DNA of 64,000 bases from Cololabis saira (Eukaryota; Chordata; Actinopteri; Beloniformes; Belonidae). The stretch is taken from the NCBI RefSeq assembly GCF_033807715.1, contig NC_084597.1, positions 7,134,647 through 7,198,646 of the forward strand, in the 5' to 3' direction. The position numbers were made by a program, and so were the translations under genes. Positions 23,720 to 34,982 of this stretch are shown piece by piece. Below the pieces are notes generated by a model, which was not told where the DNA came from, searched no databases, and was given only the letters and a program-made list of their open reading frames with translations. The stretch's first letter is position 1, and every line of letters begins with the position of its first letter.

Positions 23720-25511
23720 CCCTTCCTTCCTTCCTTCCTTCCTTCCTTCCTTCCTTCCTTCCTTCCTTCCTTCCTTCCTTCCTTCCTTCCTTCCTTCCTT
23801 CCTTCCTTCCTTCCTTCCTTCCTCTTTTCTCCCTTCCTTCCTCATTTCCTTGTTTTATCCCTTCCTTCCTTCTTTCCTTCCTTCCTTCCTTCCTCTTTTC
23901 TCCCTTCCTTCCTCCTTTCCTTGTTTTCTCCCTTCCTTCCTCATTTCCTTGTTTTATCCCTTCCTTCCTCTTTTCTTCCTTCCTTCCTTCCTTCCTTCCT
24001 TCCTTCCTTCCTTCCTTCCTTCCTTCCTTCCTTCCTTCCTTCCTTCCTTCCTTCCTTCCTTCCTTCCTTCCTTCCTTCCTCTTTTCTTCCTTCCTTCCTT
24101 CCTTCCTTCCTTCCTTCCTTCCTCCTGCTCTCTCCCTCCTTCCTTCCTTCCTAACTTCCTTCCTCTTTTCTCCCTTCCTTCCTCCTTTCCTTGTTTTCTC
24201 CCTTCCTTCCTCCTTTCCTTGTTTTCTCCCTTCCTTCCTCATTTCCTTGTTTTATCCCTTCCTTCCTCTTTTCTTCCTTCCTTCCTTCCTCCTGCTCTCT
24301 CCTTCCTTCCTTCCTCTTTTCTCCCTTCCTTCCTCCTTTCCTTGTTTTATCCCTTCCTTCTCCCCTTCCTTCCTCTTTTCTTCCTTCCTTCCTTCCTTCC
24401 TTCCTTCCTTCCTTCCTTCCTTCCTTCCTTCCTTCCTTCCTTCCTTCCTTCCTTCCTTCCTTCCTTCCTTCCTTCCTTCATTCCTTCATTCCTTCCTCCT
24501 GCTCTCTCCTTCATTCCTTCCTTCCTTCCTTCTCCCCTTCCTTCCTCTTTTCTTCCTTCCTTCCTTCCTTCCTTCCTTCCTTCCTTCCTTCCTTCCTTCC
24601 TTCCTTCATTCCTTCCTCCTGCTCTCTCCTTCATTCCTTCATTCCTTCCTTCTTTCCTTCCTTCCTTCCTTCCTTCCTTCCTTCCTTCCTTCCTTCCTTC
24701 CTTCCTTCCTCCTGCTCTCTCCTTCCTTCCTTCCTCTTTCTCCCTTCCTTCCTCCTTTCCTTGTTTTCTCCCTTCCTTCCTCCTTTCCTTGTTTTCTCCC
24801 TTCCTTCCTCCTTTCCTTGTTTTCTCCTTTCCTTCCTCCTTTCCTTGTTTTCTCCCTTCCTTCCTTCCTTCCTTCCTTCCTCCTGCTCTCTCCTTCCTTC
24901 CTTCCTTCCTTCCTTCCTTCCTTCCTTCCTTCCTTCCTTCCTTCCTTCCTTTCCTTCCTTCCTTCCTTCCTTCCTCTTTCTCCCTTCCTTCCTCCTTTCC
25001 TTGTTTTCTCCCTTCCTTCCTCCTTTCCTTGTTTTCTCCCTTCCTTCTCCCCTTCCTTCCTCTTTTTTTCCTTCCTTCCTTCCTTCCTTCCTTCCCTCCT
25101 TCCTTCCTTCCTCTTTCTCCCTTCCTTCCTTCCCTCCTTCCTTCCTTCCTCTTTTCTTCCTTCCTTCCTTCCTTCCTCTTTTCTCCCTTCCTTCCTCCTT
25201 TCCTTGTTTTCTCCCTTCCTTCCTCCTTTCCTTGTTTTATCCCTTCCTTCCTCCTTTCCTTGTTTTCTCCCTTCCTTGTCCCCTTCCTTCCTCTTTTCTA
25301 CCTTCCTTCCTTCCTCCTTCCTTCCTTCCTTCCTTCCTTCCTTCCTTCCTTCCTTCCTTCCTTCCTTCCTCCTGCTCTCTCCTTCCTTCTTTCCTCCTTT
25401 CCTTGTTTTCTCCCTTCCTTGTCCCCTTCCTTCCTCTTTCCTTCCTTCCTTCCTTCCTTCCTTCCTTCCTTCCTTCCTTCCTTCCTTCCTTCCTTCCTTC
25501 CTTCCTTCCTT
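23720..25511. repeat. About 1.8 kb (CCTT)n array with higher-order modules
   Basis: The plus strand is almost entirely C and T. Blocks of pure CCTT alternate with recurring modules such as CCTCCTTTCCTTGTTTTCTC, CCTCTTTTCTCCC and CCTCCTGCTCTCTCC. The modules repeat many times, so the array has amplified in blocks. The minus strand is (GGAA)n. Frames of several hundred codons here are meaningless. Confidence 0.97.
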
Positions 25512-25515
25512 CACG

Positions 25516-25552
25516 TACGTTGTGCATGGATTTAACACAGAACCATAAATCA
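25516..25552. repeat. Fragment of the ACCATAAATCAGC MITE family
   Basis: GGATTTAACACAGAACCATAAATCAGC resembles the ends of the palindromic MITE at 46505-46646. Confidence 0.4.
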
Positions 25553-25679
25553 GCTTTACAGAAAATCATCATTAACAGGAATTTATCGTTTTTACCGCGA
25601 GATGACAAATTCTTATTGTGGGGAATTTTTTTGACGGTTTATCGTGAACGGTAAAATATCACCCATTCCTACCAAATGG

Positions 25680-26331
25680 CCCGTGCAGATTTGCAGGGTG
25701 CTGTGACATCACAGACTGAGCAGAGAAGAAGCATCCAGTCTCCTCATCTCAACCTCAGGTTCAACCCCCGGATCGTCCATAAATGAGCAAACAGCCCATG
25801 ATGCTAACTTGATTGTTTTACGTTCATTCTGCAGCATTAATAAACTCTGAATCTGTCCATCTGTCTGTATTTCAGATGAAACAACACGTGACACAAGGAC
25901 TGCTGGAGCTCCGCCCGAGTTGCCAGATCCACTACAGCCCGATGTTGCCAGATCTGAACCGCTGGGCGGCTCAGTCGAGCAGCTGGCTGCACTGCCTGAG
26001 CTACCACCATAAATACAATGGATGAAGCATCAGTCATCTGAACCACAGGTTTTTGAAGAGCTGTTTTGAAGCCCCTTTTCCCTCATGTTACCCAAGAAGT
26101 TGACAGATACACACCCGCCACCCAAAGTTAGCTTTGGCTACCAGCTCCTTGTGTTGTAGACGCTTCGCTCTCTTGCTCCCCCACTTAGTTTTTCTTCTCT
26201 CCACTGCAATCTTTTCTTTTCTGCAAAACAATTTCTGGAAAGCAGAACCTGGATACCTTACCACCGGGAGCTTCATTTATGATAGTTACCGAAGACTACC
26301 GCTTTTATTTTAAACCGTATTAGTACTCTGT
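25680..26331. other. Unassigned sequence, probably the 5' flank or 5' UTR of the L2 LINE
   Basis: The Harbinger element at 26332 splits this sequence from 27230 onward. Removing the element joins TAGTACTCTGT to GAACGGAGCTTATC. The upstream limit of the L2 copy is not determinable by eye. Confidence 0.4.
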
Positions 26332-27226
26332 GGGCCTGATTTACTAAAGGTTTGCGTGCGTAAAAACGTGTGCAAACTTGACATCACCCGCAAACCAAAG
26401 TGCAAGCTGATCTACTAACAGCGTGCAAAGAGGACTGCGCCTCTCAAATGAGCAAAATAGCACACGCTGTTCATTTAGTACTTTTGCCCTGATGAATAAT
26501 CAATATGGGGCGTACCCGCCAGAAAGCGCTAAATACTGGGAGGGGAAAATGCAAATAGGTTCATTTACCACACGCAATGAGATTTACCAAGCCTGAAAGT
26601 TATTGCGGGGATTGTGATTGCGTCTGTATTTAATACGTTGGAAAGGAAGGTGCTAATCTGCCCAGCATTACGCACCGATGGCTGCTGTTATTGTGGCAAG
26701 GAGGCGACATCGCCAAAATCAAAGAATACGCAGAGAGAGTCTTTATTCTGCTGCATGCTATTTTAAAAATGGTTGCACAAGTTTTATTAAAGGCCACTTT
26801 TTCTTTAGTTCTTCGCCTTATATCTTGCCACCTTCTTTTAACCTCATCTGCCGTTCTTTTTGTCTTACCAACTGCATTTATTCTATCGCAGATTTTCTCC
26901 CATATTGCGTTTCTTTTGGTAATGTTTAAATTTCTTTGCTGTAGTTCATGAATGTGTTTATTTGCCTCTTCCACTAATATCTCTAACTCCAACCCGTCAA
27001 ATTTCATTTTGCGCTTGCCACTATCCTGCTTTCCATCCAAACTCTCCATGGCGCAAACCGTAAGACACGCAACACCTCATTTAAATACTGCGGTTTGCAC
27101 CTGTTATCAATTGCGCAAGCATTCTTAGTTGATCACCCGCAAAACACACAACAACAGCACGTGCAAACTTTTTCAGTGCAGACGCAATTTAGTACTCTTT
27201 ATTTAGGATCTTAGTAAATCAGGCCC
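26332..27226 (-). mobile_element. PIF/Harbinger element with Myb-like exon, copy 1
   Basis: The ends are GGGCCTGATTTACTAAAGG and TTAGTAAATCAGGCCC, with 3-bp TSD TGT on both sides (26329-26331 and 27227-27229). A 3-bp TSD is typical of PIF/Harbinger. The minus strand encodes a Myb/SANT-like exon. The DDE transposase is absent. A near-identical copy with a different TSD (ATA) is at 41357-42255. Confidence 0.85.
26630..27049 (-). CDS. Harbinger Myb/SANT-like DNA-binding protein, N-terminal exon
   Basis: The frame starts MESLDGKQDSGKRKMKFDGL and carries a helical Myb/SANT-like segment with the block KRTADEVKRRWQDIRRRTKE around residues 60-80. PIF/Harbinger elements encode a Myb-like protein that helps the transposase enter the nucleus and bind the transposon ends. 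Conservation with the second copy ends at about residue 110 (CSRIKTLS), after which the two reading frames differ, so the tail is probably not coding. No partner transposase is present here. Confidence 0.6.
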   Translation of the reverse strand: MESLDGKQDSGKRKMKFDGLELEILVEEANKHIHELQQRNLNITKRNAIWEKICDRINAVGKTKRTADEVKRRWQDIRRRTKEKVAFNKTCATIFKIACSRIKTLSAYSLILAMSPPCHNNSSHRCVMLGRLAPSFPTY

Positions 27227-27338
27227 TGTGAACGGAGCTTATCAGCAGCACAAGCCTGCGCTATCGTGACAAGTCCTCCCTGGAACTCACTACAAATCGC
27301 CTCCCACAGGTCTGAGAAGATGGTTATCCGGCAGAACC

Positions 27339-27590
27339 GAGCACCAGCTGACTTTGGACGACATCGAGTGGCCTGCACTACCATCGCACAGGAGTTACTT
27401 TTCAACCCCAGTACCCAGTAAGAGAAGGAAGGCTACAATAAAGGCTAAGAGCAAATCGCCCCAAGACACAGGGATTCTACTGGAGAACAGATTTACTCCA
27501 CTCTCTCAAAATCCTGACTCCCTGAGAGAAGGCTCATCTTCCAGCTCCAGAGACAGGTATGATGCTAAATCCCCAACAGGAGACACCTAA
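27339..27590 (+). pseudogene. L2 ORF1-like fragment
   Basis: The frame reads LTLDDIEWPALPSHRSYFST, then a Lys/Arg-rich stretch (SKRRKATIKAKSKS) and ILLENRFTPLSQNP, and stops at 27588-27590. A short basic ORF1 of this kind precedes the main ORF in many fish L2 elements. It has no enzymatic motif. The assignment rests on position and resemblance. Confidence 0.5.
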
Positions 27591-27905
27591 CCCTCACCCC
27601 CCCAGAGCCCACCCAGCTTTCTCTCTCCAGGCAGTCAGGACTCCCCACTTCTGGAATTCACTGACAGGATGGAGAACCTTGTAAATATTGGAATCCAGCT
27701 AACACCATGCCAAAATCCTTTAATTAACCCCCCACATCACCCAACCCCTCCCAAACCACCACCGGAAACAGCAGCTAACCAAAAGTCACCGCCCCCCCCC
27801 ACCTACCGTATCAGTGATGTCTGATATGGGCCGGATCCAGACTGTGATGTCAATATTAACATTGTTCTGTCCCAGGAAAGGTCTGGGCCCCATTTCTCTA
27901 TCCCT

Positions 27906-29012
27906 GTGATAATAGGTAACAGAAAACGTATCAAACTGGTGAGAAATGAAAAAAGTTCAATTAAATCTGCCAATCTGTTGAGTATAGCGTGTCATCCTCA
28001 AAACTCACCAGTGCCTCCTGTTAAGGATTTGCATTTAGCTCTTTTAAATATCAGGTCTCTGGTTGGAAAATCTTTCTTAATCAATGATTTTATTAACGAG
28101 CACAACCTTGATTTTATGTTTTTAACTGAAACTTGGTTAAGTCAGGATAATAGTGCAGCAGTTCTTATTGAGTCAACGCCGCAGAATTTTAGTTTCTTTA
28201 GTGAAGAAAGAACACATAAGAGAGGAGGCGGAGTTGCCACTCTGTTCAAGGACAGCTTCCAATGCAAGAAAATGTCTTATGGTCAATTTGATTCCTTTGA
28301 ATATGTTGCCATTCAGTTAAAATCCCCCTGTCGAGCAATCTTAGTGACCATCTACAGACCCCCCAAATATGATGCGAGGTTTTTTGATGAGTTTGCCAAA
28401 CTACTGTCAATTATGTGCATGGATTTTGATTGTGTTGTTTTAGTGGGTGATTTTAACATTCATGTTGATAATTCCAAAGATGGGTGTGCTAAGGAACTTT
28501 TAAATATTCTGGATAATTTTGGGCTTTCCCAGCATGTCAAAGATTCAATGCATAACAGAGGACATGTTTTAGATTTAATTATTTCCAAAGGTCTTAATAT
28601 CTCAGAGGTTGTGGTGAACGATGTTGCTCGGTCTGATCACTACTGTGTATTGTTTAAAATGACCACTGTTGCCAATCCTATGAAAGGTGAAGCAGAGATA
28701 ATCAGAAAGCGTTTTATAAATGATAACACCTGTGCATTATTCACCCAGGGTTTTACACCATTACCAACCCTTCCCTCAGTTCTAGTTGATGACCTTGTTA
28801 ACAGTTTCAGTTCCAATATTATGAATGTTATTGATTCTATCGCCCCAATTAAGACCAAAGTTCTGCTCGGGAGGAAAAAGTCACCCTGCAGAAACGCCAC
28901 ACTGTTTAAAGCACAGAAAAGGATATGTAGACAAGCAGAACGCAGGTTGCGCAAAAACAAACTCCAGGTATATTACAACATTTATAAACAGAGTCTTCGC
29001 AACTATAACTAG
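27906..29012 (+). pseudogene. L2 LINE endonuclease domain
   Basis: The exonuclease-endonuclease-phosphatase fold motifs appear in order: LALLNIRSL (Asn), FLTETWLSQ (catalytic Glu), VTIYRPPKY, VGDFNIHVD (Asp/Asn) and RSDHYCVLF (Ser-Asp-His). This enzyme nicks the target DNA to prime reverse transcription. The domain itself is open and looks intact, but the frame ends at a TAG (29010-29012), after which the same frame continues towards the RT. The ORF is therefore broken between the endonuclease and the RT. Confidence 0.88.
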
Positions 29013-30680
29013 AAACTGAAGAATGCAAGGCAATCGTATTTTTCAGAGATTATCGATAGAAACAGTAATAATGCTTGCACATTGTTTTCTGTGGTAGAAA
29101 GACTGACAAACCCCACAGATTCAATCCCCCCTGAACTGCTGTCTGAAAAGACATGCAATGACTTTGCTGCCTTTTTCACAAACAAAATATTACAGATAAG
29201 ACAAGCAATGTGCAGCTCCAGCTCAGGAATGATAACACTTTTGCCTTCCCATCCTCTATTCAATCTGGGACTTCAGCCTCTTAGATTATACAACCCTAAC
29301 GGAAACAGTTTCAAAATTAAAGTCCACAACATGCTGTCTTGATATTCTGCCTTCAAACTTTTTAAAACAGTTTTTAACTGCATAGCTCCGGATGTATTGC
29401 AGATAATAAATACTTCTCTTCAAACAGGCCAGTTTCCCCAGGCGTTGAAAACTGCAGTAATAAAACCTCTTCTAAAAAAATAAAATCTGGATGCTACAAC
29501 ACTTAGTAACTATAGGCCAATATCAAATCTGCCATTTTTGGGGAAAATCATTGAAAAGGTAGTTTTCCAGCAAATTCATGCTTTTATGATGCAAAACAAT
29601 CTTTTTAACGCATTTCAGTCTGGATTTCGGCCACACCACAGCACTGAGACTGTACTCATCAAAGTCTTAAATGATATTCATCTGAATAATGTTGCATGCA
29701 AATCCTCTGTTCTGGCATTACTGGATCTCAGTTGATCATAACATGCTACTCAGCAGATTGGAAAAGTGGGTGGGACTTACCGGCACTGTGCTTCAATGGT
29801 TCAAATCTTACTTGCAAGATAGGGCCTTTTTTGTGTAAATTGGAAACCATGAGTCTAAGAGAACCAAGATCACATGTGGGGTTCCTCAAGGGTCCATTCT
29901 CGGACCGCTTCTATTCAACATCTATATGCTACCCCTAGCTCAGATTATGGAACATCACAACATTTCCTACCATACTTATGCCGATGACACACAGCTCTAT
30001 ATTTCAGTGTCACCACATGACAGTCCCCTACTCTCATTGAGTAACTGTATTCATCAAATCAATGAGTGGATGTGCCAGAATTTTCTCCAGCTAAATGCAG
30101 AAAAGACAGAGGTGATCATTTTTGGCCCTAAAAATGAAAGGGAAAAGATCAGCGCTCACCTTGGCTCCATGTCATTGACAGCTACAAATCAAGCCAGAAA
30201 TCTTGGTGTAATTATTGACTCAGACCTGAACTTCAACAGCCATCTAAAGTTTATCACTAAATCTGCCTATTACCACCTAAAAAACATTGCTAGAATTAAG
30301 GGGATTCTGTCTAAACACGACATGGAAAAACTTATTTATGCATTCATTTTCAGTAGGTTGGATTATTGCAATGGCATCTTTACAGGCCTTAACAAGAAAT
30401 CTATCAGGCAGCTGCAGCTGATCCAGAACGCTGCCGCCAGAGTCCTTACAAACACCAGGAAACTGGACCATATTACACCGGTCATGAAATCATTACACTG
30501 GCTTCCAGTGAGTCAAAGGATAGAGTTTAACATCTTACTGCTGGTCTACAAAGACCTGAATGGTCTTGGACCAAAATACATGCTGGATCTGTCAGTTCCC
30601 TATGAAGCTCCCAGACCCCTGAGGTTCATCTGGACCTGGTTTGTTGTGGTTCCCAAGAACCAGAACCAAGCAAGGTGAGG
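29013..30680 (+). pseudogene. L2 LINE reverse transcriptase, broken
   Basis: After the TAG at 29010 the same frame continues, with further stops near 29340 and 29481. RT motifs include LSNYRPISNLPFLGKIIEKV, FQSGFRPHHSTETVLIKVLN, GVPQGSILGPLLFNIY and the catalytic YADD (HTYADDTQLYIS). Around 29730 the stretch expected between LALLDLS and DHNMLL is missing, which deletes a catalytic-Asp motif and shifts the frame. A stop also lies at about 29836. Downstream, SRLDYCNGI and HWLPVSQRIEFNILLLVYK are typical of L2 C-termini. The last part shifts frame again near 30650. Confidence 0.88.
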
Positions 30681-30794
30681 CAGCGTTCAGTTATTCTGCT
30701 CGTCACCGGTGGAACAAACTTCCTGTAGACCTGAGGTCTGCTGCAACTGTCAGCTCCTTTAAATCAGGGCTAAAAACATTACTGTTTACTGAAG

Positions 30795-31030
30795 CGTACT
30801 CTTAAATTAAATACTTACCTGCTGTACTCTACTGCCCTTATTTTTAACAACTTGTGCTTTTTATTATTTTACCTTTTTTCTTATCATTTTATTTCATTTA
30901 TTTGGTATTTAAGCGTACTCTTAAATGAAATACTTTCTGAAAAACGCGAATGAGATGTGTACCTGTGGTACTCTACTGCCCTTAGTTTTCAGCAACTTGT
31001 GCTTTTTATTATTTTACCTTCTTTTCTAAT
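30795..31030 (+). repeat. About 115-bp tandem duplication in the L2 3' UTR
   Basis: GCGTACTCTTAAATNAAATACT...CAACTTGTGCTTTTTATTATTTTACC occurs at 30795-30870 and again at 30912-31020, with an extra segment in the second copy. The minus-strand fragment at 14494-14690 shows one copy of this unit. Confidence 0.75.
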
Positions 31031-31223
31031 ACTTTTATTTCATTTTATTTGTTATTTACTGTCTAAATATGTCTTGCCGCTTTTAATGTTGGTGTAAAGC
31101 ACTTTGAATTACCTTGTGTTGAATTGAGCTATATAAATCAAGGCCTAAACCATGGGGTCAACATTGGGGGGGACCAAATTTCTCTCTTATAAATATATAC
31201 ATTTCTCTCATATACATATATAT

Positions 31224-31225
<2 letters not shown>

Positions 31226-31258
<33 letters not shown>
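31226..31258. repeat. (CA)n microsatellite
   Basis: A CA dinucleotide run in the left part of the hAT element. Confidence 0.9.
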
Positions 31259-31554
31259 GTTTTTACATTTTCATAACACTTAACAAAGATTATAATCAAC
31301 AACTTTAATATAGTCGATGTAACATTCATATTACATTTTGTTTTTTTCCACTTTTAAATATGTTCGAAAGTAATGAAAAACAGAGAGAGGGTTTGACATA
31401 CCCACAGCAGTCGAGCAATCAATTCTGCTAGATGGGGTGGTGTGTCAACATGGTATTGTACGGCAACACCATCTGGACAAACCACGCATAACTGCAATCC
31501 TTCAACCGGTAGTAACTATATCAAAAATGTCTTATGTTTAGCTTGATAATGATT

Positions 31555-31712
31555 CTGTTTCATTCCCTCCTGACTGCCAGTGGCAGTAAACAGAGTGGAT
31601 ATGTCTCCTCGCGCTCCGCGCAGGTTGAGATTTGATAACAACAAAGTCACGTGGGTGACGTGTAGGCTACCTGTGCGTCTATAAATATCGCCCGGTAGCC
31701 TACATCCGGCCT
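31555..31712 (+). repeat. DIRS left inverted terminal repeat
   Basis: It contains ACTGCCAGTGGCAGTAAACA, ACAACAAAGTCACGTG and GTAGGCTACCTGTGCGTCTA. These recur inverted at 34983-35130 as TAGACGCACAGGTAGCCTAC and CACGTGACTTTGTTGTTATT. The copies differ at several positions. Confidence 0.88.
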
Positions 31713-32029
31713 CTTTTATCTTCTTGCCGTTAACCTGACGTACTTCGCAGGTTAATCGCGTTAAACCGTGTTTCGGATCTATATTTTTTTCTGTTTGCAG
31801 GTTCGGGGAGGTAAGCTCAACTCTGGGTTGGTGGTGTTTGAAAGCCTGCCTGTGACTCTTGGTCGGAGCGCACGTTGTTGCCCTCTAAGGCTGTGGTTGT
31901 CAAGCCATCTTGTCTCTCCTTTGTCTATCTGGAGGATTCGAGCGCCCGTGTCTTGGGCTGGCTCGCTCACCAGCCAAATAATCCCCCCAAATAATCCTCG
32001 AGGCACTCTATGAGGGCCTCGGGCCGGCG

Positions 32030-33415
32030 GTGGGCAGGTTTTCACATCAGCACCTGGCCTATTGGGCAGCCCATTCTCCAGATGTGTGGATTTTGAAAAC
32101 ACTGTCCCAGGGCTACAGGTTGCAGTTCCGCCGCTGGCCTCCACCACCCTCCGGGGTCAGGGAAACCTCAGTCAGAGACCCCGGGAGGGCCCTGTGTTTG
32201 TCTCAAGAGATAGCCAAACTCTTTGACAAAAAAGCCATCACAAGAGTTCACCCACGCACACAGAGCAGTGGGTTTTACTCAACATACTTCCTCATTCCGA
32301 AGAAAGACACTTCTCTTCGGCCTGTACTGGACCTTCGGGGTCTGAACCAGTACCAGTGGTTCAACTCCATAGACCTCAAGGATGCCTACTTTCACGTTCC
32401 AATACACCCAGACCACAGACAGTTTCTCCATTTTGCCTTTCAAGGCCACGCCTACCAGTTCGCCGTCCTGCCTTTCGGCCTGTCCCAGGCTCCTCGCATC
32501 TTCACCAGATGCATGAGGGGCGGCCTTGGCATCGCTATGCCTGTCGAGGGTGAAGATTATCCCATATCTGGACGACTGGCTTATATGCGCCCCCTCATTC
32601 CAGGAGATGGAGCTGACGACATCCAGGGTCTTTGCACATATCGAGGCTCTGGGCATGTTGGTGAATTGGGAGAAGAGCTTGTTGCGTCCTACACAGCGGA
32701 CCACCTTCATCGGCCTGTCCCTCGATTCTTTATCGATGCAGGCACGCCTTACTGCAGAGCGGGCGGAGCGGATTCAAGGCCTGCTACGGTCTTTCCGCCT
32801 CTGGATGAGGTTGCCCGTCCACACATGGCTCCGACTGCTGGGGATGCTGTCGGCGGCCTCGGCTGTGACACCTCTGGGGCTGTTGCACCTGCGCCCCCTG
32901 CAGATGTGGTTCAACAGCCTCCAGATGGACCCTCGCCTTCACAGGTGGGTCAAGGTCAAAGTTACACGCCAGTGCCTTATTCATCTCCACCGGTGGCGGG
33001 ACAGCACCTTTCTTTTGCACAGTGTTCCTCTCGGCTCGGCCCCATCGAGGCGAGAGGTGGTGACAACAGATGCCTCACCTCAGGGTTGGGGTGCGGTATG
33101 GCAGAAGAGGTCAGTCCAGGGGGTTTGGGGCCCTCTGTGGCGGGGGAGGCACATCAATATCCTAGAACTCCGGACTGTCTACTTGGCGCTGAGGCACTTC
33201 TTGCCCTTTCTCAGGGGCAAGCATATCCTCGTCTGGACAGACAATACTTCGACAGTGTTTCATGTCAACCACCAGGGGGGAACCAGGTCGCTGGACTCCT
33301 TGCCTCCTTGAGGGCAATGCACCTCCCTGGCAGAGTCAACATGGTGGCGGATTCCCTCTCACGCCGGCAGCTGCCCCGGGGGACTGGCGGTTGCACCCCC
33401 AGGTGGTGCGGATGA
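32030..33415 (+). pseudogene. DIRS reverse transcriptase and RNase H, frameshifted
   Basis: The first frame (from 32030) reads AITRVHPRTQSSGFYSTYFL, LRPVLDLRGLNQ and SIDLKDAYFHVPIHPDHRQF. Between LNQ and the next motif roughly 20-25 codons usual for the family appear to be deleted. Near 32550 the frame shifts, and the second frame (32526-33311) carries the catalytic YLDD (IIPYLDDWLICAPSF), then the RNase H motifs VVTTDASPQGWGAVW, INILELRTVYLAL and LVWTDNTSTVFHVNHQGG. A third frame from about 33262 continues HPQVVRMIWDRYREACVDLF. YLDD followed by WL is typical of DIRS. The scattered frameshifts mark a dead copy. Confidence 0.85.
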
Positions 33416-33799
33416 TTTGGGATCGATACAGGGAAGCCTGTGTGGATCTGTTCGCCTCGGAGTGTACGACTCATTGTCCACTGTGGTTCTCTTTGGCGGA
33501 GACCAGTGCCCCGCTCGGGATGGACGCTCTCGCCAACACTTGGCCGAGAGGCCTCCTTTATGCGTTCCCTCTGATTCCCCTGGTGATGCCCACGCTTCAC
33601 AGGGTGAGATTATCAGGTCACAGGGTCCTCCTGGTGGCGCCCAAGTGGCCCTCGAGGATTTGGTTCTCCACGCTCCTCAGCCTGTTGGACGGGGAGCCTT
33701 GGCAGCTCCCAGTACGGTCGGACCTCCTGTCCCAGCTGGACTGGGAGGTGTTGCATCCCTCTCCGAGCCTCCTTCAACTCTGGGCCTGGCCGTTGAGGG

Positions 33800-34810
33800 G
33801 GGAGGGTCATTCTTGACAGACCTTGAGCCCTCAGTTTGTGAGACCTTGCAGAATGGTAGAGCTCCTTCCACAAGAAGGGTGTATTCGCATTGTTGGGCCG
33901 CTTTCTCCTCCTGGTGCAGGGACCTGGGGTTTTGACCCGGTCTCCTGCCCATTGCAAGTTGTACTGCGCTACCTGCAGTATTTGTTTGATGCTTGCCGGG
34001 CGGCCTCGACCTTGAAGGTGCACGTAGCGGTTATTTCTGTCCACCATGGCCACATCGATGGTAGGCCAGTCGGTGCGCATTACTGGGTGGCACAGTTTCT
34101 GTGGGGTGCCAGGAGACTGCGCCCCCCCAGATTGCAGCGGGCAGCGGCATGGGACCTGCCGCTGGTCCTGCAGGCCTTGGGTGTAGCGCCCTTTGAGCCT
34201 ATGGCAGGGGGGTCCTTGGGAACCACGTCATGGAAGACCGCCTTTCTGCTGGCTATTACGTCGGTCAAGCGTGTGAGTGAGCTCCACGCCCTTTCGGTCA
34301 GTCCTACGTGCCTTCGGTGGAAGGCGGACAGCTCAGGAGTGACCCTGTGGCCAAATGTCGATTTCCTGCCAAAGGTGTTACCCCCTGACCGCATACCATC
34401 CATCCCCGTTTTAGTCCCGGCTGGAGGAGCGGGCTAATTTGCTGTGCCCAGTTCGGGCGTTGTGGCTGTACCTTCAGGCGACACAGAGCTTTCGACGCTC
34501 TGAGCAGTTGTTTGTGTGCTACAGGGGGGCGCACAAGGGCCGTGCCCTGTCGAAGCAACGGCTTTCCCACTGGATTGTTGACACAATCAAACAGGCTTAT
34601 GACGTGGCAGGTAGACCTGCCCCTTCAGGCGTTGTCTGTCATTCCACCACTTCCTGGGCGGCGATGAAAGGGGTAGCATTGTCGGAGATCTTTGCAGCGG
34701 CATCCTGGACGGGGCCTTGCACCTTCTCCAGGTTCTATCGCCTTAACGCGGCCTCTGGGCCCACGCTGGCATTGGCCGTTCTGCCTTTGGCTTCTGCGGC
34801 TGACCACTAG
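33800..34810 (+). pseudogene. DIRS tyrosine recombinase, broken and lacking a catalytic Arg
   Basis: Segments in two main frames resemble DIRS tyrosine recombinases: APSTRRVYSHCWAAFSSWC (N-terminal helices), LAITSVKRVSELHALSV (first catalytic Arg), then after a stop/frameshift near 34436 CPVRALWLYLQATQSFR, HSTTSWAAMKGVALSEIFAA and FSRFYRLNA (catalytic Tyr). In the family the HxxR box normally supplies the second Arg. Here the position after His-Ser-Thr is Thr. This class integrates a circular cDNA by recombination rather than with a DDE integrase. Confidence 0.82.
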
Positions 34811-34856
34811 GTGGGTGTTGTTCCTCGTGACAGTGCTGGTATGAGTAATCCATTTA

Positions 34857-34917
34857 CCACTGGCAGTCAGGAGGGAATGAAACAGAAAGGAAGTTACGGA
34901 TGTAACTATGGTTCTGT
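34857..34917 (+). repeat. DIRS internal complementary region
   Basis: Bases 34857-34885 are an exact 29-nt reverse complement of the left ITR tip (31555-31583), and 34889-34917 an exact 29-nt reverse complement of the right ITR tip (35133-35161). They are separated by AAA. In DIRS1 this region is thought to template joining of the two ends into a circle. Seeing both halves fixes the element borders at 31555 and 35161. Confidence 0.92.
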
Positions 34918-34982
34918 CAATTCCTGGATGACTGCCAGTCACACCGGTCACTCCGAACTTCCTGCAAGAAGATTCTGGGAGG

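Larger units (their letters stand above)
23578..25671. mobile_element. hAT-type MITE (TAGGGATGGGCGGTAT / CACCCATTCCTA) swollen by a CCTT array
   Basis: The left end is TAGGGATGGGCGGTATGG and the right end, inverted, is TAGGAATGGGTGATATTT. TSDs are CCAAGTGG (23570-23577) and CCAAATGG (25672-25679), with one mismatch. Only about 300 bp is MITE sequence. The rest is pyrimidine microsatellite. The left 130 bp match the copy at 3241. Confidence 0.82.
27227..31138 (+). mobile_element. L2-clade LINE, degenerate, main part
   Basis: In order: an ORF1-like segment (27339-27590), an apurinic-type endonuclease (27906-29012), a reverse transcriptase with stops and a deletion (29013-30680), and a 3' UTR with an internal duplication. 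The element is interrupted by the hAT element at 31139-35345. Its last bases, AAATAAACTTGCTTGCCTTG, resume at 35351. The 5' part is split by the Harbinger element at 26332-27226. Confidence 0.88.

Noticed and set aside
23628..25654. Several 200-560-codon open frames
   Set aside because: All lie in the CCTT array. Tetranucleotide repeats without stops stay open in every frame.
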